The position numbers and the translations under genes are program-made. Below the pieces are notes generated by a model. The model did not search any database. It was given only the letters and a program-made list of their open reading frames with translations, and was not told where the DNA came from. Below are positions 35,712 to 44,791 of a stretch of DNA of 64,000 nt, in pieces; position 1 is the stretch's first letter; each line of letters starts with the position of its first letter. Source of the DNA: Modestobacter roseus (GTDB lineage: Bacteria; Actinomycetota; Actinomycetes; Mycobacteriales; Geodermatophilaceae); assembly GCF_007994135.1 (NCBI RefSeq), contig NZ_VLKF01000001.1, positions 1,612,001 to 1,676,000 of the forward strand, written 5' to 3'.

Positions 35712-36851
35712 GTGGACATCCCCGCGATGCGGGCCAGCTTCGCCAAGGCCGCCGCGCACGGCGACGACGTGCCGCTGTGGTTCTACTCGCACCTGTTCCT
35801 GACCCACCCCGAGACCCGGGAGATGTTCCCGGTCTCGATGGCGCACCAGCGCGACCGGCTCTTCGCCGCGCTGGGCGAGGTGGTGGCGCGGGTCGACGAC
35901 CTGGACTCGCTGGTGCCGATCCTGCAGCAGCTGGGCCGCGACCACCGGAAGTTCGGGGCGGTCGCCGCGCACTACCCGGCGGTCGGCGCGAGCCTGCTGG
36001 CCACGCTCGAGCACTTCGACGACGAGTGGGACGAGGCGCTGGCCGCCGACTGGACCGCGGCCTACCAGCTGATCGCGCAGGTGATGCTGGAGGCCGCCGA
36101 CGAGGCCGACGACCAGCCGCCGTGGTGGGAGGCGGAGGTGGTGGCCCACGAGCGGCGCACCATCGACGTGGCCGTGCTGACCCTGGCCCCGCGCCAGCGG
36201 CTGGACTACCTCCCGGGGCAGGCGCTCTCGGTCGAGTCCGACCTGCGGCCCCGGCTGTGGCGGTGGTACTCCCCCGCGAACGCACCACGCCCGGACGGCT
36301 CCCTGGAGCTGCACGTCAAGGCGCGGGACGGCGGCCCGCTGAGCACCGCGCTGGTGCGGCTGGCCCGCGTTGGCGAGGTGGTGCGACTGGGGCCGCCGGT
36401 GGGACGGCTGAGCCTGGACACCGACTCCGACCGGGACCTGCTGCTGGTGGCCGGGGGCACCGGGCTGGCGCCGCTGAAGGCGGTCGTCGACCAGGTCGCC
36501 CGCTCCGGCCCGGCCCGCCGCGTCGACCTGTTCGTCGGTGCCCGCACCGAGGAGGACCTCTACGACCGCGCCGACCTGCACCGGCTGACCCAGGAGAACC
36601 CCTGGCTGACGGTGACCGAGGCCGTCTCCCATGACAAGACCTCGACCGTGGAGCACGGTGACGTCGCCGACGTCGTCCTGCGGCACGGCCCGTGGACCGG
36701 GCGGGACGCCTACGTGGCGGGCAACCCGCCCATGGTCGAGGACACCGTGACCCGGCTGCACGCCGCGGGTCTGGCGATGGGCCGGATCCGCACCGAGGTC
36801 TTCGCCGCCAGCCGACAGAGCCCGACCCTCGACGGGAAGGTGACCGAATGA
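35712..36851 (+). CDS. hmp: Flavohemoprotein (globin plus FAD/NAD reductase)
   Basis: A 379-residue protein. The globin domain (about 1-130) has the CD1 Phe in REMFPVSMAHQRDRLFAAL and the proximal His in LGRDHRKFGAVAAHYPAVG. The FAD domain has WRWYSPANAP, the RxYS flavin motif. The NAD domain has LLLVAGGTGLAPLKAVVDQV and AYVAGNPPMVEDT. It should act as a nitric oxide dioxygenase using NAD(P)H. GTG at 35712 has AGGAGA upstream. The stop overlaps the DivIVA-domain gene start (ATGA), which is an unusual partner. Confidence 0.93.
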   Translation: MDIPAMRASFAKAAAHGDDVPLWFYSHLFLTHPETREMFPVSMAHQRDRLFAALGEVVARVDDLDSLVPILQQLGRDHRKFGAVAAHYPAVGASLLATLEHFDDEWDEALAADWTAAYQLIAQVMLEAADEADDQPPWWEAEVVAHERRTIDVAVLTLAPRQRLDYLPGQALSVESDLRPRLWRWYSPANAPRPDGSLELHVKARDGGPLSTALVRLARVGEVVRLGPPVGRLSLDTDSDRDLLLVAGGTGLAPLKAVVDQVARSGPARRVDLFVGARTEEDLYDRADLHRLTQENPWLTVTEAVSHDKTSTVEHGDVADVVLRHGPWTGRDAYVAGNPPMVEDTVTRLHAAGLAMGRIRTEVFAASRQSPTLDGKVTE

Positions 36852-37558
36852 CCACCAGCGAGCAGGCACCCGGGTCCGGTGGCCCCGACCACCGGCTCAC
36901 GCCGGACGACGTGCGCAGCGCGCGCTTCTCGCACGGCTCCCTGCTGCACCCGGGCTACACCGAGGCGGAGGTCGACGGCTTCGTCGGCCTGGTCGCCGAG
37001 GAGGTGGCCCGGCTGAGCGGGGAGAACGACCAGCTGCGCGCCCAGCTCGACCGGCTGGAGGGGCAGCTGACCGAGGCCGCCGACCGGCCCGCCCCCAGCG
37101 ACCAGGCGGTCGGCATCCTGGCGACCGCCCAGCGCACCGCCGACGCCTACGTCGCCGAGGCGGAGGAGTTCAGCCGGCAGATGACCGCGGAGGCCCGCGC
37201 CCAGTACGAGGAGCACCTCGGTCAGGCGCGGGACAAGGCCGGCGCGATCATCCAGGCCGCGCAGGAGGCCGCGACCCGGGTCGTCGGCGAGGCACCCCGC
37301 CCGGCCGTGGGGCAGCCGGAGACCGAACAGCTGCAGGAGCAGATCGCCTACCTGCGCGCGTTCGGGCAGGCGACCCGCACCCAGCTGCGGGCCTACCTGG
37401 AGGCGCTGCTGGCCGACGTGGAGAAGGAGTGGGGCCACGCCCACCCGGCGGGGCTGCCGCCCGTGCCCCGGCCGTCCGGGGAGGACCGGGCCCCCGGGCA
37501 GCCGGCCACCTTCGTGGCCAACGCGGCGGCCACGGCCCCGGGCGAGCGGGACTCCTGA
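36848..37558 (+). CDS. DivIVA-domain coiled-coil protein
   Basis: A 236-residue protein. Residues about 18-60 resemble the DivIVA/Wag31 N-terminal domain (LTPDDVRSARFSHGSLLHPGYTEAEVDGFVGLVAEEVARL), which binds curved membranes. A short coiled coil (to about 80) and a long Ala/Glu-rich helix (about 95-160) follow, and the C-terminus is Pro-rich and disordered. It is too short and divergent to be the main polar-growth protein. Its ATG overlaps the flavohemoprotein stop by four bases, so the two are translated together. A link between NO defence and polar or septal location is possible but unproven. Confidence 0.85.
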   Translation: MTTSEQAPGSGGPDHRLTPDDVRSARFSHGSLLHPGYTEAEVDGFVGLVAEEVARLSGENDQLRAQLDRLEGQLTEAADRPAPSDQAVGILATAQRTADAYVAEAEEFSRQMTAEARAQYEEHLGQARDKAGAIIQAAQEAATRVVGEAPRPAVGQPETEQLQEQIAYLRAFGQATRTQLRAYLEALLADVEKEWGHAHPAGLPPVPRPSGEDRAPGQPATFVANAAATAPGERDS

Positions 37559-37583
37559 GCCCGAGCGCAGGACCGAGGTAGGG

Positions 37584-37617
37584 CCCGGGGACGGCCGGTC
37601 AGGCGGCCGTCCCCGGG
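37584..37617. terminator. Bidirectional terminator between DivIVA-like and MFS genes
   Basis: A perfect 14-bp stem, CCCGGGGACGGCCG (37584-37597) with its complement at 37604-37617, closes a 6-base loop. It lies 25 bases after the DivIVA-like stop and 66 bases downstream of the convergent exporter stop. Confidence 0.75.
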
Positions 37618-37683
37618 GACTCCGCTCAGCCGCCGGGCCGCCGCGCCTCAGCTGCCGGGCCGCCACGCCGGGATCTGCGCGGG

Positions 37684-39270
37684 TCAGCCGTGGGTGGCGT
37701 GGCCGTGGGCGTGCACCCGCCCGTACTCGTCCGCCACCTCGGGCCCGTCCCCGCCGTCGTCCCCGGGGGCGGCGCCGTCCGGTCGGCGTTCAGCCGCGGC
37801 CCGGGCCGCCTCCCGGCCCTCGTCACGCCGGTCGTGCCGCCAGTCCAGGAAGCCGATCACCAGCGCCGCGAGCGACCCGACGACGGCAATGCCCAGCGCC
37901 GCGGCCGCCGCGCGCGGGTAGTCCTGCTCCGTGGAGCCGAGCACGAGGTAGAAGAGCCCGGGCAGCGCCGCGGTGCCGATCGCGCCGCCGAAGCGCTGGA
38001 AGGTCTGCAGCCCCCCGCCGGCCGAGCCGGCCATCCGGACCGGGACGTCGCGGAGCGTGAGGGTGACGTTCGGCGAGATGACGAAGCCCCCGCCGATGCC
38101 GGCCAGCAGCAGCGTCGGGGCGGTCGCCCACCCGCTCATGTCCGACGGTGCCAGCAGCAGCACCGCCGCCGTCCCGGTGAGCCCCACGGCGACGCCGCTG
38201 AGCCCGAACACCGTCAGCGCCCGGCCGTAGCGCTCGACCAGGCGGCCGGCGATCACCGCGGCCGACGCCGAGCCGATGGCGAACGGCGTCACCGCCAGTC
38301 CCGACTGCAGCGGCGTCCAGCCCAGCCCGGTCTGGAAGAACAGCGCGAAGACAAGCCAGATGCCGCTGAAGCCGACGAAGTAGACCGTGCCCAGCGCGAT
38401 CCCGGGGCCGTAGCCGCGGGTGGCGGTGACCAGGCGCGGGTCGAAGATCGGCTCACCCGCACCGCGCACCACCCGGCGCTCCCACAGCACGAAGGACACC
38501 AGCAGGACCGCCCCGATCGGGAACAGCCACCACAGCCGGGTCAGCCCGCCGGACTCCGCCTCCACCAGCGGCAGCAGCAGGGCGAGCGCACCGGCGCCCA
38601 GCAGACCGACGCCGACGACGTCGATCCGGCCGTGCCCGCGGCTGGTCGGGCGGGGCAGCAGCCGGAGGGCGAGCACGAAGGCGACCACGCCGATGGGCAC
38701 GTTGACGTAGAAGATCCAGCGCCAGCCGCCCGGGCCGGACGCCAGCGCGAGCAGCGCACCGCCGACGACCGGGCCGACGGCGGTGGAGATGCCGACGGTG
38801 GCGCCGAAGAACCCGAACGCCCGGCCCCGCTCCGGCCCGCGGAACAGCTGCTGGATGAGCGCGGAGTTCTGCGGTGCGAGGCAGCCGGCGGCCACCCCCT
38901 GCAACAGCCGGGCGACGATCAGCAGCTCGATGCCGGGCGCCGCGCCGGCCGCCGCGCTGCACACCACGAAGGCGACCAGGCCGATCAGGAACATCCGGCG
39001 TCGGCCGAACGCGTCGCCCAGCCGGCCGGCGGGCACCAGCGCCAGCGCGAAGGTCAGCGCGTAGCCGGAGACGACCCACTGCACGGCGGAGGCGGAGGCG
39101 CCCAGGTCCTCCTGCAGGGACGGCAGCGCGACCGAGACGATGCTCACGTCGAGCAGGGTCATGAACCCGACGACGAGGGTCACCCACAGCGCGTGCCAGC
39201 GGTTCGGGTCGGCGCCCTCCGGCGGCTCGGCCGGGCGCTGCCCGGCACGGTCGACGGCAGAGTCGGTCAC
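37684..39270 (-). CDS. DHA2-type MFS drug exporter (EmrB/QacA family)
   Basis: A 528-residue transporter with 14 hydrophobic segments. The first helix and motif (TLLDVSIVSVALPSLQEDLGAS), GRLGDAFGRRRMFLIGL (motif A) and GPVVGGALL (motif C, proton antiport) are typical of the 14-helix drug:H+ antiporters. The start is GTG at 39270, chosen because GGAGG lies seven bases upstream; the reading frame begins eight codons earlier. The last 40 residues are acidic and then His-rich (VHAHGHATHG), unusual for the family and possibly metal-binding. No regulator gene is adjacent. Confidence 0.92.
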   Translation of the reverse strand: MTDSAVDRAGQRPAEPPEGADPNRWHALWVTLVVGFMTLLDVSIVSVALPSLQEDLGASASAVQWVVSGYALTFALALVPAGRLGDAFGRRRMFLIGLVAFVVCSAAAGAAPGIELLIVARLLQGVAAGCLAPQNSALIQQLFRGPERGRAFGFFGATVGISTAVGPVVGGALLALASGPGGWRWIFYVNVPIGVVAFVLALRLLPRPTSRGHGRIDVVGVGLLGAGALALLLPLVEAESGGLTRLWWLFPIGAVLLVSFVLWERRVVRGAGEPIFDPRLVTATRGYGPGIALGTVYFVGFSGIWLVFALFFQTGLGWTPLQSGLAVTPFAIGSASAAVIAGRLVERYGRALTVFGLSGVAVGLTGTAAVLLLAPSDMSGWATAPTLLLAGIGGGFVISPNVTLTLRDVPVRMAGSAGGGLQTFQRFGGAIGTAALPGLFYLVLGSTEQDYPRAAAAALGIAVVGSLAALVIGFLDWRHDRRDEGREAARAAAERRPDGAAPGDDGGDGPEVADEYGRVHAHGHATHG

Positions 39271-39384
39271 CGGCACTCCTCCACACTTCGGCATGCGGGC
39301 GCCGGTCCCGGCCCCATCGGTCCATCGTTGCCCGCCACGTCGTCCCCCGCTCCCCGGGCGACGAGCATCACGGGACGGCCAGCG

Positions 39385-40002
39385 TCACGGGAGGGCGAGC
39401 GTCGTCGTCACCCGGACGACCGCGGGGTCCCGCGGCACCGAGCCGAAGCCGAAGGTCACCGGTGGGTGCACCGGCGCGCGGCCGCCCAGCGGGGCGCCGT
39501 CCCAGGACGCCCGGACGGCGCCGAGGGCGCGCAGGTCCTGCACGCCGTACCACTCGGTGCGCCCGTTGCCGGCCGAGCCGGTGGTGCGCAGCCCGGTGAG
39601 CACCCGCGCCGGCCGGTCGAGCAGCCCGACCCACGCCGGGGTGCGGGCCAGCGGAGGCGGCACCGCACGCAGCAGCCATCCCAGCGCGGGCCGGCGGCCG
39701 GTGCGCAGCTCCAGGTCGAGCGGCCCGGCGCGCACCGCCCACGTGTCCGGGTCCGGGCGGCGCACGGTGACGTCGACCACCCGGACGTCGTCGAAGGTGT
39801 ACGTGGCGGCGACGACGTCGGCGAGCTCGGCGGTCTGCGCCAGCAGCACCCGATGGCCGTCGGGCCGCTGCACCATGACGTCGGAGACCGGGCCGAGGGG
39901 CGAGCGGGGCCAGTGGCCGACCACCAGCCGGGTGCCGGAGGTGGTGCCGGTGCCGAGGATCCAGCCGTCGAACCGCAGCCGCTCGCCGCGTCGGGTGCCC
40001 AC
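39385..40002 (-). CDS. Hypothetical protein divergent from oleA
   Basis: A 205-residue soluble protein of no family I recognise. GTG at 40002 (VGTRRGERLRFDGWILG) is taken as the start; the open frame runs 40 codons further but those have poor third-position GC. Beta-rich stretches include RLVVGHWPRSPLGPVSDVMVQ and TYTFDDVRVVDVTVRRPDPDTW, and it ends with PPVTFGFGSVPRDPAVVRVTTTL. It shares a 155-base intergenic region with the olefin synthesis genes, so it may be co-regulated with them, but nothing in the sequence shows a role in lipid metabolism. Confidence 0.65.
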   Translation of the reverse strand: MGTRRGERLRFDGWILGTGTTSGTRLVVGHWPRSPLGPVSDVMVQRPDGHRVLLAQTAELADVVAATYTFDDVRVVDVTVRRPDPDTWAVRAGPLDLELRTGRRPALGWLLRAVPPPLARTPAWVGLLDRPARVLTGLRTTGSAGNGRTEWYGVQDLRALGAVRASWDGAPLGGRAPVHPPVTFGFGSVPRDPAVVRVTTTLALP

Positions 40003-40157
40003 CGGTCGACGGTGCCCGGTCCGGCGCCGTCCACACCCGCTGTGCTCCCCGTCGCAGGGGGCGAGAGCGAATACCGCGGGCTGACGGGGGTAGAACTGGA
40101 GCCGAACAGGGCGGAGAGACACCAGGAGTCAGCCCTCCTCAGGACTGGAGCCCGCCC

Positions 40158-41183
40158 ATGAGCGGCAATGCCACCCACCGGTTCAGCAACACCAGCGTGC
40201 TGACGGTGCAGACGGCGGACGCGACCCAGGTGATCACCTCCGACGCGATCGACGAGCAGCTGCTGGACACCTACCAGCGCGTGCGCCTCCGACCCGGGCT
40301 GCTCGAGCGCCTGGCCGGGATCACGGAGCGCCGCTGGTGGGCCGACGGCGTCACCTTCGTCGACGGCGCGGCCATGGCCGGCGCCAAGGCGATCAGCGAG
40401 AGCGGCGTCGACCCCGCGGCGATCGGGCTGATGGTGAACACCTCGGTCAGCCGCCAGCACCTGGAGCCCTCGACCGCCGTCGCCGTGCACCACGCACTGG
40501 ACCTGCCCCGGTCGTGCAAGAACTTCGACATCACCAACGCCTGCCTCGGCTTCGTCAACGGCATCGAGCTGGCCGCCGCGATGATCGACTCCGGCTTCAT
40601 CGAGTACGCGCTGATCGTGAACGGCGAGGACTCGCAGAAGGTGCAGGAGCGCACCATCGCGCGGCTGCAGGGCCCGGGCACCCGCTCCCGCGACGTGATC
40701 GACCAGTTCGCCACCCTGACGCTGGGCTCCGGCGCGGCGGCGATGGTGCTGGGCCGCAGCGACCGGCACCCCGAGGGGCACCGGGTGGTCGGCTCGGTGA
40801 GCCGGGCGGGCACCGAGCACCACGAGCTGTGCACCGGCGACAACGAGCAGATGGACACCGACCTCAAGGGCCTGCTGGACGCCGGGATCGCGCTGTCGGC
40901 CGACATGTGGGAGGAGGCGGCCGGCGAGTTCGACTGGCAGCGCGGCATGGACCGCTACGTGATGCACCAGGTCTCCAAGGTGCACACCCAGGCGATGTGC
41001 GACCGGTTCGGCGTCGACCCCGCCCGGGTGCCGCAGACGTTCCCGACCCGCGGCAACCTCGGCCCGGCGTCGGTGCCGTTCACCCTCGCCTCCGACGCCG
41101 ACTCGCTGGTCGACGGCGACCGCGTGCTGCTGATGGGGATCGGCTCGGGGCTCAACGCCTCGTGCATGGAGATCGCCTGGTGA
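40158..41183 (+). CDS. oleA: OleA, fatty acyl-CoA head-to-head condensing thiolase
   Basis: A 341-residue thiolase-fold enzyme that joins two fatty acyl-CoAs to a beta-keto acid, the first step of long-chain olefin synthesis. The catalytic set is complete: nucleophile Cys129 in FDITNACLGFVNG, His270 in RYVMHQVSKVH and Asn300 in TRGNLGPASVP. Glu103 in SRQHLEPSTA matches the OleA glutamate that enters the active site from the partner subunit and separates OleA from FabH. The start is ATG with GGAG upstream. The stop overlaps the oleBC GTG (GTGA). Confidence 0.95.
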   Translation: MSGNATHRFSNTSVLTVQTADATQVITSDAIDEQLLDTYQRVRLRPGLLERLAGITERRWWADGVTFVDGAAMAGAKAISESGVDPAAIGLMVNTSVSRQHLEPSTAVAVHHALDLPRSCKNFDITNACLGFVNGIELAAAMIDSGFIEYALIVNGEDSQKVQERTIARLQGPGTRSRDVIDQFATLTLGSGAAAMVLGRSDRHPEGHRVVGSVSRAGTEHHELCTGDNEQMDTDLKGLLDAGIALSADMWEEAAGEFDWQRGMDRYVMHQVSKVHTQAMCDRFGVDPARVPQTFPTRGNLGPASVPFTLASDADSLVDGDRVLLMGIGSGLNASCMEIAW

Positions 41184-43801
41184 GCGGTCCGGCCCCGCTG
41201 ACCACGAACCCTGCTCTCCCGAAGGGCCTGCCCGGGCTGGACCCCGCCTGGTCGCGTCGGTTGACCGTGGCCGACGCCACCGGGGCGAAGCACGAGTGGC
41301 ACGTGCTGGACAACGGCGTCCGGGAGCCGGTGGGCACCCTGGTGTGCGTCCACGGGAACCCGACCTGGTCCTACCTGTGGCGGCGGCTGCTGGCCGCGGC
41401 ACCGCCCGGCTGGCGGGTGATCGCCCCCGACCACCTGGGCATGGGCTTCTCCGCACGGCTCACCGCCCCCCGGTCCCTGGCCGAGCGGGTCGCCGACCTC
41501 GGCGACCTCACCGCCGCGCTCGGCGTGACCGGGCCGGTGGTCACGGTCGGCCACGACTGGGGCGGCATCCTCTCCCTCGGCTGGGCGCTGGCGCACCGCG
41601 ACCAGCTGCGCGGCGTGGTGCTCACCAACACCGCGGTCGCCATGCCCGAGGGCGACACCGGGCCGGCGCTGATCCGGGCGGCCGACCTGCCCGGGGTGCG
41701 GGGCGCGGTCACCGTCGGGACGCCGCTGTTCGTCCGGGCCACGACGGCGCTGTCCTGGCCGCCGCTGCCGGCCGGGGTGCGGAACGCCTTCGCCGCCCCG
41801 TACCGCGGGGCGGGCCGGCGGGGCTCGGTCGGTGACTTCGTCGCCGACATCCCGTTCGCCCCCGACCACCCCTCCCGGCCGGACCAGGAGGCGATCGCGG
41901 AGGGCATCCGCGACCTCGACGTCCCGGCGCTGCTGATGTGGGGCCCGCGCGACCCGGTGTTCGGCGAGCGGTACCTGACCGACCTGCGCTCCCGGCTGCC
42001 GCATGCGGAGGTGCACCGGTTCGAGGGTGCCTCGCACCTGCTGCCGGAGGACGCACCCCGCTACGCCGCCGCCGTCGCCCAGTTCGTCGCCGACCTCGAC
42101 GCGCCCCCGGTTCCCGCGCTGCCCCGGCCGGCGGTCCCCGCCGACCGGCGGCCGTGGTCGGCGCTCACCGAACGGGCCGACGACGACTCGCCCGCGGTGG
42201 TCACGGTGGGAGGCAACACGGTCGGCGGCGGCACCGTGAGCTGGGCGGCCCTACACCACCGGGTCGAGGCGCTCGCCGCGGGGCTGCGCGCCGCCGGGGT
42301 GCAGCCAGGTCATCGCGTCGCACTGCTGGTGGAGCCCTCCGCCGACCTCACCGCATCGGTGTACGCGGTGTGGCGGGCCGGCGGCGCGATCGTCGTCGTC
42401 GACCGTGGCCTGGGCGTGGCCGGTATGCGCCGGGCGCTGCGCGGGGCGTCGGTCGATGCCGTCATCGGCACCGCGCGCGGCCTGGCCGCCGCGCGGGCCA
42501 TGGGCCTGCCCGGGCTGCGGATCGCCGCCGGCCGGCTGCCCGCGACCGCCCGCCGCGCGCTGGGCGTCGACCACGACCTGACGGAGCTGGAGCGGCTCGG
42601 CCGCGCCACCGGGCCGGTCCCCGACGAGTCCACCGCCACCGACGACCGGGCGGTGCTGTTCACCTCCGGCGCCACCGGCCCGGCCAAGGGCGTGGTCTAC
42701 ACGCAGGCGCAGGTCGTCGCCCAGATCGCGCTGGTGCGGGAGGCCTACGGGCTGACCGCGGACGACCGCTTCGTCGCCGCCTTCGCGCCGTTCGCCATCC
42801 TCGGGCCGGCGCTGGGGATCGCCTCCGCAGTGCCGGACATCGACGTCACCGCGCCGGGCACGCTCACCGCTCCGGCCCTCGCCGACGCCGTCGCCGCTGT
42901 GGACGCCACGGTGGTGTTCGCCGCGCCCGCGGCGCTGCGCCGGGTGGTGGCCACCGCCGCCGAGCTCACCGACGCCCAGCGGGGCGCCCTGGGCCGGGTC
43001 CGGCTGGTGATGTCGGCGGGTGCCCCGGTGCCGTCCTCGCTGCTGCGCGCGCTGCGGGACGTGCTGCCCGCCGCGGAGGCGCACACGCCCTACGGGATGA
43101 CCGAGGCGCTGCCGGTCACCGACGTCTCGCTGGCCGGGATCGAGGCCGCCGAGCAGGAAGCGGGCGGGCTGCCGGACGGCGTCTGCGTGGGCCGGCCGCT
43201 GCCCGGGGTCGAGGTGCGGGTCAGCCCGCTGGACGCCACCGGTGCGGCCGTCGGCCCGCTGGGCACCGCACCGGGCGTCACCGGCGAGGTCTGCGTGCGG
43301 GGCGCGCACGTCAAGGACCGCTACGACGCGCTGTGGATCACCGAGCGGCTCTCCTCCCGCGACGCCGGCTGGCACCGCACCGGCGACGTCGGGCACCTGG
43401 ACGCCGACGGCCGGCTGTGGATCGAGGGCCGGTTGCCGCACGTGGTCACCACCGCCGCCGGACCGGTCACCCCGGTGGGCGTCGAGCAGCGGGTCGAGCA
43501 GCTGCCCGAGGTGGCCGCGGCCGCCGCCGTCGGGATCGGGCCGGCCGGCACCCAGGCGCTCGTCGTCGTGGTGGTGCCCGCCGGGCGGGACGCTCGGCGA
43601 CCGGCGCTGCAGCTGGCGGACGACGAGCTCACCGAGGCGGTCCGGGAACGGGCGGCGGTGCGGGTGGCCGCGGTGCTCACCGCGCGCCGGCTGCCGGTGG
43701 ACATCCGGCACCAGTCCAAGGTCGACCGGGCCGAGGTCGCGCGGCAGGCCGCCCGGCTGCTCGCCGGCTCGCGCACCGGCCTGCGCCGTCCCGGGGCGTG
43801 A
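41180..43801 (+). CDS. oleBC: OleBC fusion: beta-lactone decarboxylase plus beta-lactone synthetase
   Basis: An 873-residue two-domain protein. Residues 1 to about 305 are OleB, an alpha/beta hydrolase related to haloalkane dehalogenases, with HGNPTWSYLW, the nucleophile Asp126 in VGHDWGGI and the His in EGASHLLPED. It converts the beta-lactone to a cis-olefin and CO2. Residues about 325-873 are OleC, an AMP-forming ligase-fold enzyme with LFTSGATGPAKGVVYT, AHTPYGMTEALPV and WHRTGDVGHLD, which makes the beta-lactone from a beta-hydroxy acid with ATP. This fusion is known in Actinobacteria such as Micrococcus. The GTG overlaps the oleA stop, and oleD follows after 7 bases. Confidence 0.95.
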   Translation: MSGPAPLTTNPALPKGLPGLDPAWSRRLTVADATGAKHEWHVLDNGVREPVGTLVCVHGNPTWSYLWRRLLAAAPPGWRVIAPDHLGMGFSARLTAPRSLAERVADLGDLTAALGVTGPVVTVGHDWGGILSLGWALAHRDQLRGVVLTNTAVAMPEGDTGPALIRAADLPGVRGAVTVGTPLFVRATTALSWPPLPAGVRNAFAAPYRGAGRRGSVGDFVADIPFAPDHPSRPDQEAIAEGIRDLDVPALLMWGPRDPVFGERYLTDLRSRLPHAEVHRFEGASHLLPEDAPRYAAAVAQFVADLDAPPVPALPRPAVPADRRPWSALTERADDDSPAVVTVGGNTVGGGTVSWAALHHRVEALAAGLRAAGVQPGHRVALLVEPSADLTASVYAVWRAGGAIVVVDRGLGVAGMRRALRGASVDAVIGTARGLAAARAMGLPGLRIAAGRLPATARRALGVDHDLTELERLGRATGPVPDESTATDDRAVLFTSGATGPAKGVVYTQAQVVAQIALVREAYGLTADDRFVAAFAPFAILGPALGIASAVPDIDVTAPGTLTAPALADAVAAVDATVVFAAPAALRRVVATAAELTDAQRGALGRVRLVMSAGAPVPSSLLRALRDVLPAAEAHTPYGMTEALPVTDVSLAGIEAAEQEAGGLPDGVCVGRPLPGVEVRVSPLDATGAAVGPLGTAPGVTGEVCVRGAHVKDRYDALWITERLSSRDAGWHRTGDVGHLDADGRLWIEGRLPHVVTTAAGPVTPVGVEQRVEQLPEVAAAAAVGIGPAGTQALVVVVVPAGRDARRPALQLADDELTEAVRERAAVRVAAVLTARRLPVDIRHQSKVDRAEVARQAARLLAGSRTGLRRPGA

Positions 43802-43808
43802 TGCCGCG

Positions 43809-44771
43809 GTGAAGGTGCTGGTCACCGGCGCGAGCGGGATGCTCGGCCGGGCCACCGCCACGGCGCTGGTCGAGCGCGGCGACGAGGTGACCGTGCTGCA
43901 GCGCCGCCCGGCCGGGCTGCCGTGCGCGGAGGTGCTCGCCGACGTCGCCGACGCCGACGCGGTGGCCCGCGCCGTCTCCGGGCACGACGCTGTCGTGCAC
44001 CTGGCCGCCAAGGTCGACGTCGTCGGGCCGTGGGCGGAGTACCAGCGGGCCAACGTCGAAGGCACCCGGTCGGTGGTCGACGCCTGCCAGGCGGCGGGCG
44101 TCGGGCGGCTGGTGCACGTCTCCTCGCCGTCGGTGGCGCACGCGGGCGCAGCGCTGGCCGGGGAAGGCGCCGGGCCGGCCGACCCGGTGCGGGCCCGCGG
44201 CAGCTACGCCCGCTCGAAGGCGCTGGCCGAGCAGGCGGCCCTCGCGGCGGACTCCGCGTCGCTGGCCGTGCTCGCCGTCCGCCCGCACCTGGTGTGGGGG
44301 CCGGGCGACCCGCAGATGGTCGAGCGGATCGTGGCCCGGGCGCGCGCCGGCCGGCTGCCGGTGATCGGCACGGGGGCGGCGCTGATCGACACCACCTACG
44401 TCGACAACGCCGCCGCCGCGCTCGTCGCTGCGGTCGACGCGTGCGGGCCGGTGCACGGGGAGGCGCTGGTGGTCTCCAACGGCGAGCCCCGGCCGGTCGC
44501 CGAGGTGCTGCACCGGCTGTGCCGGGCCGCCGGGGTCCCGGGCCCGTCCCGGCACGTCCCGTTCCCCCTCGCCTGGGCGGCCGGCGTCGCCGTCGAGGGC
44601 GTCTGGCGGTTGACCGGCCGCCGGGACACTCCCCCGCTCACCCGCTTCCTCGCCGAGCAGCTGGCCACCGCGCACTGGTTCGACCAGCGCCGCACCCGCG
44701 AGGCGCTGGGCTGGCGGCCCGCGGTGTCGCTGGACGAGGGCTTCGGCCGGCTCGCCGCCGCGGCCGGCTGA
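43809..44771 (+). CDS. oleD: OleD, NADPH-dependent 2-alkyl-3-ketoacid reductase
   Basis: A 320-residue extended SDR enzyme that reduces the beta-keto acid made by OleA to the beta-hydroxy acid used by OleC. The nucleotide motif is VTGASGMLGRATA; VHVSSPSV and YARSK supply the Ser-Tyr-Lys set. RPHLVWGPGDPQMVERIVARARAGRLPVIG and TTYVDNAAAALV match 3-beta-HSD-like OleD proteins. The start is GTG at 43809. An ATG at 43801 is in another frame and stops after three codons. It ends the ole operon; the next gene begins 20 bases later with its own strong ribosome site. Confidence 0.93.
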   Translation: MKVLVTGASGMLGRATATALVERGDEVTVLQRRPAGLPCAEVLADVADADAVARAVSGHDAVVHLAAKVDVVGPWAEYQRANVEGTRSVVDACQAAGVGRLVHVSSPSVAHAGAALAGEGAGPADPVRARGSYARSKALAEQAALAADSASLAVLAVRPHLVWGPGDPQMVERIVARARAGRLPVIGTGAALIDTTYVDNAAAALVAAVDACGPVHGEALVVSNGEPRPVAEVLHRLCRAAGVPGPSRHVPFPLAWAAGVAVEGVWRLTGRRDTPPLTRFLAEQLATAHWFDQRRTREALGWRPAVSLDEGFGRLAAAAG

Positions 44772-44791
44772 CCGCTGTCGGAGGAGACGGG

